Assembly: GCA_016790075.1 (NCBI GenBank)
Contig: JAEUPP010000066.1
Coordinates: forward strand, 1 to 64,000
Source of the DNA: Rhodanobacteraceae bacterium
GTDB lineage: Bacteria > Pseudomonadota > Gammaproteobacteria > Xanthomonadales > Rhodanobacteraceae
Length of the DNA: 64,000 nt
Direction: 5' to 3'
In this document: piece by piece, positions 1-13,295 of the stretch
Numbering within the stretch: position 1 is the stretch's first letter
How the letters are laid out: the number at the start of each line of letters is the position of its first letter
Notes under the pieces: generated by a model
What the model was told of the DNA's origin: nothing
The model's input: only the letters and a program-made list of their open reading frames with translations
Database searches by the model: none
Translations under genes and position numbers: made by a program

Positions 1-921
1 TTCCACTGCGTGCAACGCTGTGTGCGCCGGGCCTGGCTGTGTGGTGAGGACCAGTACACCGGCATTTCCTTTGAACATCGCAAGCAGTGGATCACGGACC
101 GAATAGCCCTGGTTGGGCAGTGCTTTGCTGTCGCGATCCATGCCTACGCGGTGATGAGCAATCACCTGCATCTGGTGCTGGAGGTTGACCCACTAGCACC
201 GCTGCACTGGTGCAATGAGGACGTTGCGCGACGCTGGGTGCGGCTATTTCCACCGCACGAGGCCACCGCGTCGGCTTTCGAGATGAAATGCCAGTCCGTG
301 ATGAATGACCCGATTCGTCTGGGCGTGATCCGCCAACGTCTGGGCAGTTTGTCTTGGCTGATGAAGTGTCTGGTCGAACCGATTGCCCGCCGCGCGAACG
401 CGGAAGACCTCTGCAAGGGACGATTCTGGGAAGGCCGCTTCAAGTCGCAGGTATTGAAAGATGAAAAGGCATTGCTGGCGGCGATTGCCTATGTGGACTT
501 GAACCCGATCCGGGCGGGCATCGCCAACCGGATGGAAGATCAACAGCACACCAGCGTGAGCGAGCGGGTTCAGGAAGCGAACGATCACCCGCAACTGCTG
601 GCCTGTGTGGTGCAACCCCGAGCCGCGACAATCACCCCGACTTTGCCGGATATACGACTGCGGGACTATCTGGCGCTGGTGGAATGGACTGGCAAGCAGC
701 TACGGGATGGCCACAGTGGGACGATTTCTGAAGCAGCACCAGGGATCGTTGAACAGATAGAGAAAGACGCGAGTCGCTGGCCGGTGCGGGTCAAGGCCAT
801 CGGTTCGCGTTACTGGCGTGTTGTCGGCGAGGCGCAGGACCTGGTCGACACCGCCAAAGCACTAGGCCAGCGCTGGCTGCGTGGTATTGGGTTTGCGAGG
901 GCGCTGGGAAAAATCCGGTGA
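1..921 (+). CDS. REP-associated tyrosine transposase (RAYT, Y1/IS200-like family), 5' end outside the window
   Basis: The reading frame is open from base 1 and starts FHCVQRCVRRAWLCG, which matches the N-terminal strand of Y1 transposases, so the true start lies upstream. The metal-binding HUH motif is seen as SNHLHLVLEV. The candidate catalytic tyrosine lies in AYVDLNPIRAG. At about 306 residues it belongs to the longer RAYT type, with a C-terminal extension after the Y1 domain. Proteins of this family are single-strand nucleases associated with short palindromic REP sequences. The palindromic repeat field immediately downstream (about 1041-1310) fits that association. No frameshift is seen, so the gene may be intact. 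It could also be named IS200-like transposase. Confidence 0.85.
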   Translation, partial: FHCVQRCVRRAWLCGEDQYTGISFEHRKQWITDRIALVGQCFAVAIHAYAVMSNHLHLVLEVDPLAPLHWCNEDVARRWVRLFPPHEATASAFEMKCQSVMNDPIRLGVIRQRLGSLSWLMKCLVEPIARRANAEDLCKGRFWEGRFKSQVLKDEKALLAAIAYVDLNPIRAGIANRMEDQQHTSVSERVQEANDHPQLLACVVQPRAATITPTLPDIRLRDYLALVEWTGKQLRDGHSGTISEAAPGIVEQIEKDASRWPVRVKAIGSRYWRVVGEAQDLVDTAKALGQRWLRGIGFARALGKIR

Positions 922-1040
922 GCCCGATGACCGCGATACTTGAAGCGCGCAAGCGAGGATTGACTGTGGGTGAGACAAAATTTCCCGCTCGTACCCCCCC
1001 CTCACGAGAGCTACGGTGGGGGAATAAGGGTGAAAGTAGT

Positions 1041-5712
<4,672 letters not shown>

Positions 5713-5716
<4 letters not shown>

Positions 5717-7014
5717 TGGACAGTCTCCACAACGGCCAGGCCGAGGCTGCGGCCAGCCACTCGTTCGAGTTCGACGAAGAACAGGTGGTAGTCACGCGCG
5801 GCATCGACTGCTTCGCGCTGGACCGTCAGCAGTTGCTGCTGCGCGTCCACCAGCTCCAGATAGGAATAACGGCCAAGCGCGTAGCCTGCCTCGGTATGCT
5901 GCAGCGTGCGTTCGGCTTGTGGGATCACCCGTGTGCGCAAGGTGTCGGCCTGAGTACGTGCATGCAGGAGCTCCTGGTACAGCGCGTACAAGGTGCGGTA
6001 CAGATCAGCGCGCACGGCGTCGACTTCAGCGTCGATTGCATCGCGCCGCCATTCCGCCTCTCGTTCAAACGGCGCCGCACGTGCCGCATTGCCCAGCGGC
6101 AGGGACAGGCTTAGCACGAACGCCTGATCGTTACCCGCCTCCAGGCGGCGCACGCCCGCGTTGAGTGTCAGATCGGCTGTGCGATGGGAGCGCGCCAGCG
6201 CCAGGCGGGCGTCCTCGACGCGGCGCGCGGAGATGAACCGCGTCAGATCCGGGCTGTGTTCAAGGGCAGCGACAAGGCTGTCCAGAGATTCCGGTTCGGG
6301 CAAGTCGAAAAAAGCGGCCTCGGCGCGATCGAATCCTGGTACACGCGCGTTCCAGGTAGCTGCCAGCGCAACCCGCGCGCTATCGAGTTCATGTTCGGCG
6401 TGTTCCTGGGCGATCTCAGCCCGGGCCAGGGCGATGGCTGCCTTTCCGGATTCCGCCTCCCCTGCCTTGGCCGCCCGCACCCGCTGCTCGACGAGCTGCG
6501 CAGCACGCGTGGCCAGCACCGTGGCCTGCTGCGTCAGAGCCAGACCCTCCTGGTCGGCCACGACGTGGATGTAGCGGCGCGCGACTTCGGCCAGCAGGTC
6601 CAGCCTTGCCACGTCCTGGCCGGCAGCCACCAATGCCTTCTCGGCATCAGCCTGGCCTATACGCCGCTCGCGCTTGCCACCGCGTTCGATGACTGTGCCC
6701 AGGCGCAATGTAGTCTCCAGCGCTCCGACACCGTTCAGGCGCCCCGCCCCCAGCCAGTTTTCGGCTTCGAGCGTGCCCTGCCAGGCTGGCTTGAGGCCGG
6801 CCTGATCGCGAAGCGCATCGTGTACGCGCAAGGTGTAGGCCGCCGCTTTGAGAGCGGGGTGGCCGCGCAACGCGCGCGCGACCGCGTCTGACAGGGTAAG
6901 CGCCGGTGATGCCGGGACCAGCGCCGATGCCACGGGTGTAGGTGCACTGGCTGCGACAACAGCCGGCACAGGACTGGCCAAAAGGGCGAATCCTATCCAA
7001 GGTAAACGGAACAC
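5713..7014 (-). CDS. czcC: Outer-membrane efflux channel, TolC/CzcC family
   Basis: Outer-membrane factor completing the tripartite pump. I choose the GTG at 7014 because GAGG lies eight bases upstream and the product then begins with a clean signal peptide (MFRLPWIGFALLASP). That gives 433 residues, typical for CzcC. An ATG-started frame extends back to 7113, but the extra 33 residues only translate the palindromic repeats at 7044-7115 (VPGTGLVPVPVPG). Alternating long helices rich in Ala, Arg and Glu (for example DLLAEVARRYIHVVADQEGLALTQQ) fit the two OEP domains. It is the first structural pump gene and overlaps czcB by four bases. Confidence 0.9.
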
Positions 7015-7043
7015 GAGGAATTCCTCTGATCGACTGACGAGCT

Positions 7044-7115
7044 GTGCCTGGTATGCCTGGGACGGCATGCCTGGGACAGGCACAGGAACGAGTCCCGTGC
7101 CAGGGACAGGCACGG
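7044..7115. repeat. Cluster of GGGAC-core palindromes upstream of czcC
   Basis: Three short inverted repeats stand side by side: TGCC-TGGGAC-GGCA (7054-7067), TGCCTG-GGA-CAGGCA (7068-7082) and GTGCC-AGGGACA-GGCAC (7097-7113). They share a GGGAC core, the complement of the GTCCC found in several units of the field at 1041-1310, so the two repeat groups flanking the czc genes may be related. They occupy the leader between the small His-rich gene and czcC and could form hairpins in the transcript. Confidence 0.7.
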
Positions 7116-7155
7116 AAAGGCTGGCCGCTTACGGTGCGGCCATGGCGACCGGCAG

Positions 7156-7566
7156 TCAGGAGATCGGAGGGCGGAACGGGCTATCGCGTGTGCTGTCGCC
7201 TACAACAGTCTTGGACCAGGGCACAGCCGGTTGCGTGATGCGCGGCGCTGCGGCGAGGACCCATAACAGCGGGGGCAGGCCCGGGCAGGCACTGCCGACA
7301 TGGTTGTGCCCCAGGGTCAGGAGATCACTGAGCGGATCGCCAGTGTGATGATGGCCATGCTCGTCAATTTCCGCTGACGCTGCGCCTGACCTGCTGGCAC
7401 CGTCCTGAAAGCCTGCGCTCACCTGCCGATGTTCGTGCCCATATCCATGTGCCTGGGCTACCGCCGCTTGCAGCAGGAAGCCCAGCAGTGACCAGAACGC
7501 AAGCAGCAACACAGGCGCACGGCGCCTGGAGTAAGACATTGCTGGCTGCGCATGGGTCGCGTACAT
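7156..7566 (-). CDS. Small His-rich exported protein leading the czc operon (CzcI-like role possible)
   Basis: 136 residues, or 127 if it starts at the second Met (7539, MSYSRRRAPVLLLAFW). A hydrophobic signal segment is followed by His clusters (AHGYGHEH, EHGHHH, GHNH) suited to metal binding. A second hydrophobic stretch, PGLPPLLWVLAAAP, lies near the C-terminus. It precedes czcC on the same strand by about 140 bases. Small His-rich exported proteins often accompany Czc operons (CzcI, CzcE and unnamed ones). I recognise the type but not a specific family, so metal sensing or buffering in the periplasm is an inference. No strong ribosome site is seen before either start. Confidence 0.6.
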   Translation of the reverse strand: MYATHAQPAMSYSRRRAPVLLLAFWSLLGFLLQAAVAQAHGYGHEHRQVSAGFQDGASRSGAASAEIDEHGHHHTGDPLSDLLTLGHNHVGSACPGLPPLLWVLAAAPRITQPAVPWSKTVVGDSTRDSPFRPPIS

Positions 7567-8208
7567 AGGGCTTGATGGTAGTCGGGGTTACCGCAGCGGC
7601 GCAATTCAGGCACGTGTCGCCGATCTCGCATGGCGCGCGGCAATTTGGCTGCACGCGGACTCACCAGCCGATCGGAACCTGATGACACAGCAATAGCAAC
7701 GTTGTGCTGCGTTTCGATCACCGCCTGTGGTCGCGATGCGACGAGGGCGGGCCGGCAACCCGCATCAATTTCACATTGATTCAGCGCGGGTCTCCGCACC
7801 AGTCCACGGCGGAGCTGGGTAGCAGATCGTCATCGTTGGCGCGTATCTGGCTCAACTCACAGCACGGGCAAGATTCGGCGCAGCGGAATGTATTTCGCCC
7901 AGTCTGAGCTGATAGCGGAGGTCGCAAGACAACATACGGACTGACAATCCGACTGCACCGAAACTGATTCGCGACCACCCGAGCAGGAAATGCCTTTCCC
8001 GTTGTCGGACGGCAGCACCTGACCTTGCTTCGCGTCGACCTTGCTTCATTTCGTTTACCTGATTCTCGCGACGCGGAAATAGTGAGAGAACCGCCGCACT
8101 CAGTGCACTACCGTTTCAAGGCTGGAGTAACGGCGACGGACGCGAACTCGGCTTTGTCGATCCAAGTGCTCCGGCCACAGCATCCGACTATTCGATGGGG
8201 AGGATCAT
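7567..8208. other. Non-coding divergent spacer between the czc operon and the lipoprotein pair
   Basis: About 640 bases with no convincing coding frame; the short open frames here lack ribosome sites and recognisable sequence. It must hold the promoter of the minus-strand czc operon and that of the plus-strand lipoprotein genes. I could not identify a clear sigma-70 pair or metal-regulator operator. A short imperfect direct repeat, GACCTTGCTTC then GACCTTGCTTC, occurs around 8021-8047. Confidence 0.5.
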
Positions 8209-8886
8209 ATGCGCCGCTTGGGAACGCTGTGGGGTTTGCTTCTGCTCGCGGCCAGCTTGAACGGCTGCGCGACGTTCAGCGAGGTGCATTTCTTTGCGTC
8301 GGGACCGAATGCCGAAACCGAGCGCAACTACTTCCGGCTGAAAATCAGCGGAAACGCGCGATTCAGCAGCGCGCGCTATATCTCCGGCTATTACGATGAA
8401 AGAGCCGTCGATCTGTTCTTCAACGAAATGCGCGGAAGCAGCGTGTGCGACGGCGACTGCAAGACAGCACCGGAACCGGATCCTGACAAAAAAGTCATTT
8501 TACATAATGAAAATTACGATAAATATTCAGGACGTGATAGTTCGGGCGGAAAAATCACCCCACTGGACCCAGACCAGCACGGCACGCTGGTGATGATACT
8601 AAGCACAAACGCCAACGTCATTTCCGACACTATAGGAACATTTGCCCAGAGCAACATACTCGCAGACAGCGTCGCACGCATGCAGCACAGCCACACGCTG
8701 GACCGGGCAGACCTGATCAGTACTACACGCAGTGTGGACCAGGCCCGGCTCGACGCCAGCAAGGCCCGTATTACGGAACTAGTCAGCGCAATCAGTGCAA
8801 CCGCTCCCGTTCCGTCCTCGTCTGAGGCAAAGATGCTGTGGGCAGAACTATTGAGCATCACGCGCAACAACGAGCGTGCCGAATGA
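8209..8886 (+). CDS. Predicted lipoprotein of unknown function
   Basis: 225 residues with a type II signal peptide: MRRLGTLWGLLLLAASLNGC gives a lipobox (LNGC) with the Cys at about 20. The mature part has no domain I recognise. A short CDGDC pair around residue 80-85 could form a disulphide, and the C-terminal half is helical and polar. The ATG has a good ribosome site (GGAGG, five bases upstream). The next gene starts 44 bases downstream and is also a lipoprotein, so the two probably form an operon. Base composition is more A/T-rich than neighbours, with runs such as AAAAAAG, suggesting transfer or weaker selection. Anchoring in an envelope membrane facing the periplasm or surface is inferred only from the lipobox. 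Confidence 0.7.
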   Translation: MRRLGTLWGLLLLAASLNGCATFSEVHFFASGPNAETERNYFRLKISGNARFSSARYISGYYDERAVDLFFNEMRGSSVCDGDCKTAPEPDPDKKVILHNENYDKYSGRDSSGGKITPLDPDQHGTLVMILSTNANVISDTIGTFAQSNILADSVARMQHSHTLDRADLISTTRSVDQARLDASKARITELVSAISATAPVPSSSEAKMLWAELLSITRNNERAE

Positions 8887-8930
8887 CCGGCACAGGATAT
8901 GAATCGCCCAACTTCTAACGGAGAAATTCG

Positions 8931-10469
8931 ATGCGTTCAACACTCCTGATAGTGGCCACGGCGTTACTGGTGACCGCATGCGGCGGCTCCCTGAAGGTCA
9001 GGTATGACTTGCTTGACCGCCACTATGTCAAACGCGCCATGCTTGAGCAGCGAATTCCCGAACAAATACGTGCGGTGCGCGGCATTTGCAGCCAAGAAGC
9101 GTGCATATCAGATGTCGAATCCAACCAGGCAGCCGAGCGAATCAGGCAAGCGCAAGTAAAAGCCGCCAACATTTGGACAACCATTGACAAGCTGTGCCAT
9201 GGTTTTGAATTGCCATGCGAAAAACACACTAAACTTGAAGCTGATGTGCTCGCGCCACATTTCAACTCGCTTAGGCAGATTAGCGCTCGCCTCGACTCTG
9301 CGCTGCGCAAGAACAAGCAGCGCTTCGATAGCGAGGAACTTGGAAAAGTGCCGCTTGAAATTCGGGAACTGGCCATGGCACGCGCCTCAGCCGTGGACGC
9401 GTTGGCGGATGCAACTAAAACCGCGATTGCCAATTACGAGCAATTTTCCACCGAGACCGCTATTCATACCGTCGGGGCCGCGAGCAGCGAGATCAGCGAA
9501 CAAGCGACGAAGGGAAACGCGCTGGAAAGATCCAGGGTACTTGGCAAGTTCGCCGACGTTGCGGTATCAATCGATTTGTTTTCGCACCCAACCACCGACA
9601 AGGAAACAGTGCAGAATGCAAGAGACAAAGCTGCTGCCGACGCAGAAAAGCTCGAAAGAAAGATTCGCGAAGTAGCAAAAAAAGGTTCGGCAGCCAGTGA
9701 CGCCCAACTGTCGCTCGCGCTTGACGATCCAGCTGTGGCAAAAAAAAACGAAGTTAAGGAAATTGCAATAGCACAGCAGCAAGCAAACGACGAACTGCAA
9801 AAGGGGTTGACCAACTTTTTCCGACAGCTTGCCAAGGAAACCCCGCGCGAACTGACAACGAGTTCGAGAGAACTTTCCGGATTCCGCCTGGACCGCGCCA
9901 AGGAAGCGTATACCGTCGCTCATGCCCCCGACGAGTACTGGAGTGAAAAGTATCAAAAAGCCTATGGCAGGGGCATCCTGGGCAACCTCAATGTCGCCGT
10001 CAAATATACGCCCCCCAACCTGGCAACCGAAGGCAGCGTTGGAAGCTTTAACATAAAGGGGCTGACCTTTGACCCGAGCCAGGTTACGCAGATGGCCAGC
10101 AAGGCACTTACTCAAGGCTTGTTGATGTACACACAGATGGCAACGGGACGTTTGCCGTCGCCAGAGACACCCGCCGCCGGAGCATCAGCAACCAACGCAA
10201 CATCGACCAACCTTGCCACAGAAGTTGGTAACGCAAGAAGAGCCCTAGCCCTATACGACGCGCAACTAAACGACCGTCAGATCGCCCTGCAGGATCTCCA
10301 TGAATTAGTTCGCGCAATGATGCCGGAAGGTACGAGTAGCGACCCGGCCAAGCGCCAGGAAGCTGCCAAATCGCTGCAGCGCTGGCTCAAGACCAACAAG
10401 GATCGCCTTTCCCCGGCGCTGACCGGAGGAACCGCGTCGACTTCCACCACAGCGCCGGCTACAAACTAG
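8931..10469 (+). CDS. Predicted lipoprotein, largely helical, unknown function
   Basis: 512 residues with lipobox VTAC (Cys at about 17) after MRSTLLIVATALLVTAC. The body is rich in Ala, Lys, Glu and Gln with long helix-forming stretches (about residues 60-330), suggesting a coiled-coil or helical-bundle periplasmic protein. The C-terminus is low complexity, rich in Thr, Ala and Ser. A ribosome site (GGAG) lies eight bases before the ATG. It follows the other lipoprotein by 44 bases. The frame contains A-runs such as AAAAAAACG around 9740, unusual in this GC-rich window. I do not recognise a family. Joint function with the upstream lipoprotein is likely from arrangement only. Confidence 0.7.
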   Translation: MRSTLLIVATALLVTACGGSLKVRYDLLDRHYVKRAMLEQRIPEQIRAVRGICSQEACISDVESNQAAERIRQAQVKAANIWTTIDKLCHGFELPCEKHTKLEADVLAPHFNSLRQISARLDSALRKNKQRFDSEELGKVPLEIRELAMARASAVDALADATKTAIANYEQFSTETAIHTVGAASSEISEQATKGNALERSRVLGKFADVAVSIDLFSHPTTDKETVQNARDKAAADAEKLERKIREVAKKGSAASDAQLSLALDDPAVAKKNEVKEIAIAQQQANDELQKGLTNFFRQLAKETPRELTTSSRELSGFRLDRAKEAYTVAHAPDEYWSEKYQKAYGRGILGNLNVAVKYTPPNLATEGSVGSFNIKGLTFDPSQVTQMASKALTQGLLMYTQMATGRLPSPETPAAGASATNATSTNLATEVGNARRALALYDAQLNDRQIALQDLHELVRAMMPEGTSSDPAKRQEAAKSLQRWLKTNKDRLSPALTGGTASTSTTAPATN

Positions 10470-10644
10470 ATACCTGCCATACGCGGTTTCTTTGCAGGCC
10501 AGAGCCAAGCTATGCAGACAACCAACACTGTCACTTGGTTGAGTCCTGCGGGCGCGCACGTGCTGAGTGAAAGCGGCCGTGCGAAGGTGGACGAAAACCC
10601 AGCAGCAAAGTCAGAGTATCCGCCAGTCTTCCGATGAACCTGCA

Positions 10645-10680
10645 AGCGGCAAGCGACGCAATGCCTCTTCGCTTGCCGCT
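10645..10680. terminator. Perfect 12-bp inverted repeat between convergent genes
   Basis: AGCGGCAAGCGA (10645-10656) and its complement (10669-10680) flank a 12-base loop, between the convergent ends of the lipoprotein gene (10469) and the RND permease gene (10690). It would form a stable hairpin in either transcript. There is no clear T-run on either side, so intrinsic termination is uncertain; mRNA 3'-end protection is an alternative. Confidence 0.45.
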
Positions 10681-10689
10681 AGAACCAAC

Positions 10690-13194
10690 TTAGCGTTTCT
10701 CAAACGGCCGCAGCAGCCAGCGGCATAGCGCCGGCAGGAAGATCAGTGCGGCGAACATGTTCACGACAAACATGAAGGTCAGCATCAGGCCCATGTCGGC
10801 CTGGAACTTGAGTTCCGAGAAAATCCACATGGCGACGCCAACTGCGAGCGTCAGTGCAGTGTAGAAGATCGCGATGCCTGTGGTCTTGAGCGCGCCGAAA
10901 TAGGCTTCGGTCAACGCTGCGCCATCCTGCATGGACTCGCGCATGCGCGCGAAGATGTAGATCGCGTAGTCGACGCCTATGCCCACACCCAGCGCAACCA
11001 CGGTCAGGGTATTGACCTTGAGGCCTATGTCGAGTTCGACCATGAGTGCATGGCCAAGCTCGGTGACGAGCACCAGCGGCAGCACGATGCAGAGTGCGGC
11101 CAGCGGATTGCGGAAGCTCAGCAGACACATGACAAAGACCGCGCCATAGAGCAGGTACAGCATGATCTTGTCGACCTCGCGCACCTTGTCGTTGATTGCC
11201 GCGAGCACACCGACGTTGCCGGTGGCCAGGCGCAAATTGACAAAGTCGGTGTGGAAAGCCTCGCCCTTTTCCGTCGCGGCAGCATGCTTCTCAGCGAGAA
11301 CCTTCATGAAATTCACGTTGCCGCCGGCCCAGGTGCCGTTGTACTCGCGGAACTTCTTAACCGCAGCGACGACGCGGTCTATCGTGGTCGCGCGGTGGTC
11401 GCCAAGGAACAGCATGATGGGCATCGCGCTGCAGTCGTTGTTGAGCAGGCCCGAATCGGTTTCAAAACCTTGTGTGGCCATGCGCAAGGTGTCTGGATCG
11501 CGCGGCAGTGCACGCCAGCGCAGGTTGCCCTCATTCCAGCCCGCGTTCACGATCTTCGCCGCCATCGGCAAGGTCAGCACCTGCTCGACACCTTCGACGT
11601 TACGCATATGCCAGGCGAAACGGTCCATGGTCTCCATGACCGGATAGCTGGTGGTACAGGCCGAGGGCTGCGCTTCGGCGATCACATTGAGCATGTCCAC
11701 ACCCAGCGCGAACTTCTCGCTGATCAGCACCGCATCCTGGTTGTAGCGTGCTTCAGGGCGCAGTTCGGCCACACCTTTCTCGGCGTCCCCGATCATGACC
11801 TGATGACCGTGCTGCTTGGCCAGGAACCAGACGACGAGGCCGATCACGATGATGATCGCCGCCGGCACCGGTCGGCTGAACTTGGCGAGCAGCGCCCAGA
11901 TCTTGTCGAACTGGGTCAGCTGGCGCAGGCGGTATTCGCGCTTCTTCTCCAGATTGCGCAGCTTGCAGTAGGACAGCAGCACGGGCAGCAATACCAGGTC
12001 GGTCAATATGGTGATCGCCACGCCGACGGTCGCGGTGATTGCAAGCTCGTAGATGATCTGGATGGGAATGATGAGGATGGTTGCAAAGCCGATGCAGCCG
12101 GCAATCAGCGCAACCGCACCCGGAACCAGCAGCATGCGGAACGCAAGCCGTGCGGCAGTCTGGGCATCGACGCCGCGGCGCCCGCGCAATTGCTCGACGC
12201 TGCCTTCTTCCAGTCCGCCGAAGAAGATCTCGCCGCGGAAGCGGTTGATCATTTGCTCGCCGTGGCTGACCGCAATGGCAAAGATCAGGAACGGCGTCAG
12301 CATATTCATGGGATCGATGCCGAAGCCGAGCAGCCGTAGCGCACCCAGCATCCAGAGCACCGCGACCAGGGCACAGAATACGGTCAGGGTCGCAAGCTTG
12401 ACCGAGGAGGAGTACAGGAACAGCAGTACCCAGGTGAACGCAATCGTCAGGAAGAAGAACAGGATGACCGAACGGGCGCCGTCGCTGATATCACCGACCA
12501 TCTTCGCAAAGCCGATGATGTGGACACTGGTCGCCTCGTTCTCGTATTTGGCACGGATATCTTCCAGCTGCCTGGCGACTTTCTGGTAGTCGAGCTTGAC
12601 CTGCCCTTCACCGCCCTCCGGCACGAGTTCAGCCCAGACCATGGCGCCGCTGAAGTCCTTGGCGACGAGGCGGCCGACAATATTTGCTTTTTCGATATTG
12701 GCCTTGATTGTGGCGAATTGTTCGCTGGTCGCTTCAAATCCTTCGACATTCGGCGTGAATTCCTGCGGGATTACGTTGCCTCCGGCAAAACCGTCTTCGA
12801 CGACTTCGACAAAACGCACGTTAGGCGTGAAGATGGAGCGGATACGTGCCTCGTCGACGTTGTCGATCGTCTTCACGTCCTGCGTGATCTTCTCCATGGC
12901 CTGCATGAACGACTGGTTGAACATGTCGCCGTTCTTGGCCATGACCGCGATCAGAATACGGTTGGCGCCGCCGAACTCTTTCTCATAGTCGAGAAAGGTC
13001 TGCATATATTCATGCGCCAGCGGGATCTGTTTCTTGAAGCCCGCATCGACGCGCAGTTGGGCGGCAAACCAGCCCATCGCAATCGTGACCAGCGCGAACA
13101 GCGCCAGCACCACCGTGCGGTTGCCGAATACGGCGCGCTCAGCGAAACGGTGGAACGCGCTGGGATTGTCTACCGCCTTGATCGAACCCGCCAT
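10690..13194 (-). CDS. RND/MMPL-family permease of the DUF1302/DUF1329 cluster
   Basis: 834-residue inner-membrane protein with the RND/MMPL layout: one N-terminal TM (about 28-47), a large periplasmic loop, a first TM bundle including FLIFAIAVSHGEQMINRFRGE, a second periplasmic loop and a second bundle containing ALGVGIGVDYAIYIFARMRE, the MMPL/SSD signature. Such permeases are the lipid or hydrophobic-compound branch (HpnN, MmpL), distinct from CzcA. The ATG at 13194 lies about 100 bases after the stop of the Ycf48-like gene; the spacer contains a TGCTG-rich simple repeat. Its constant partners (DUF1302, DUF1329, Ycf48-like propeller) suggest export or import of a hydrophobic substrate across the envelope. 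The substrate is unknown. Confidence 0.88.
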   Translation of the reverse strand: MAGSIKAVDNPSAFHRFAERAVFGNRTVVLALFALVTIAMGWFAAQLRVDAGFKKQIPLAHEYMQTFLDYEKEFGGANRILIAVMAKNGDMFNQSFMQAMEKITQDVKTIDNVDEARIRSIFTPNVRFVEVVEDGFAGGNVIPQEFTPNVEGFEATSEQFATIKANIEKANIVGRLVAKDFSGAMVWAELVPEGGEGQVKLDYQKVARQLEDIRAKYENEATSVHIIGFAKMVGDISDGARSVILFFFLTIAFTWVLLFLYSSSVKLATLTVFCALVAVLWMLGALRLLGFGIDPMNMLTPFLIFAIAVSHGEQMINRFRGEIFFGGLEEGSVEQLRGRRGVDAQTAARLAFRMLLVPGAVALIAGCIGFATILIIPIQIIYELAITATVGVAITILTDLVLLPVLLSYCKLRNLEKKREYRLRQLTQFDKIWALLAKFSRPVPAAIIIVIGLVVWFLAKQHGHQVMIGDAEKGVAELRPEARYNQDAVLISEKFALGVDMLNVIAEAQPSACTTSYPVMETMDRFAWHMRNVEGVEQVLTLPMAAKIVNAGWNEGNLRWRALPRDPDTLRMATQGFETDSGLLNNDCSAMPIMLFLGDHRATTIDRVVAAVKKFREYNGTWAGGNVNFMKVLAEKHAAATEKGEAFHTDFVNLRLATGNVGVLAAINDKVREVDKIMLYLLYGAVFVMCLLSFRNPLAALCIVLPLVLVTELGHALMVELDIGLKVNTLTVVALGVGIGVDYAIYIFARMRESMQDGAALTEAYFGALKTTGIAIFYTALTLAVGVAMWIFSELKFQADMGLMLTFMFVVNMFAALIFLPALCRWLLRPFEKR

Positions 13195-13295
13195 GTCTTG
13201 CCCTCGTGCTGCTGCGGCTTGCGGCGACGCGGTCGCTACCGCCGGAATTACGGGAATGCCTGCTGTGCTGCGGCGTGCTGTGCTGTGCTGTGGCG

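Noticed and set aside
11050-12339. 429-residue plus-strand ORF
   Set aside because: Antisense shadow of the RND permease gene, with His/Gln/Asp-rich composition typical of such frames.
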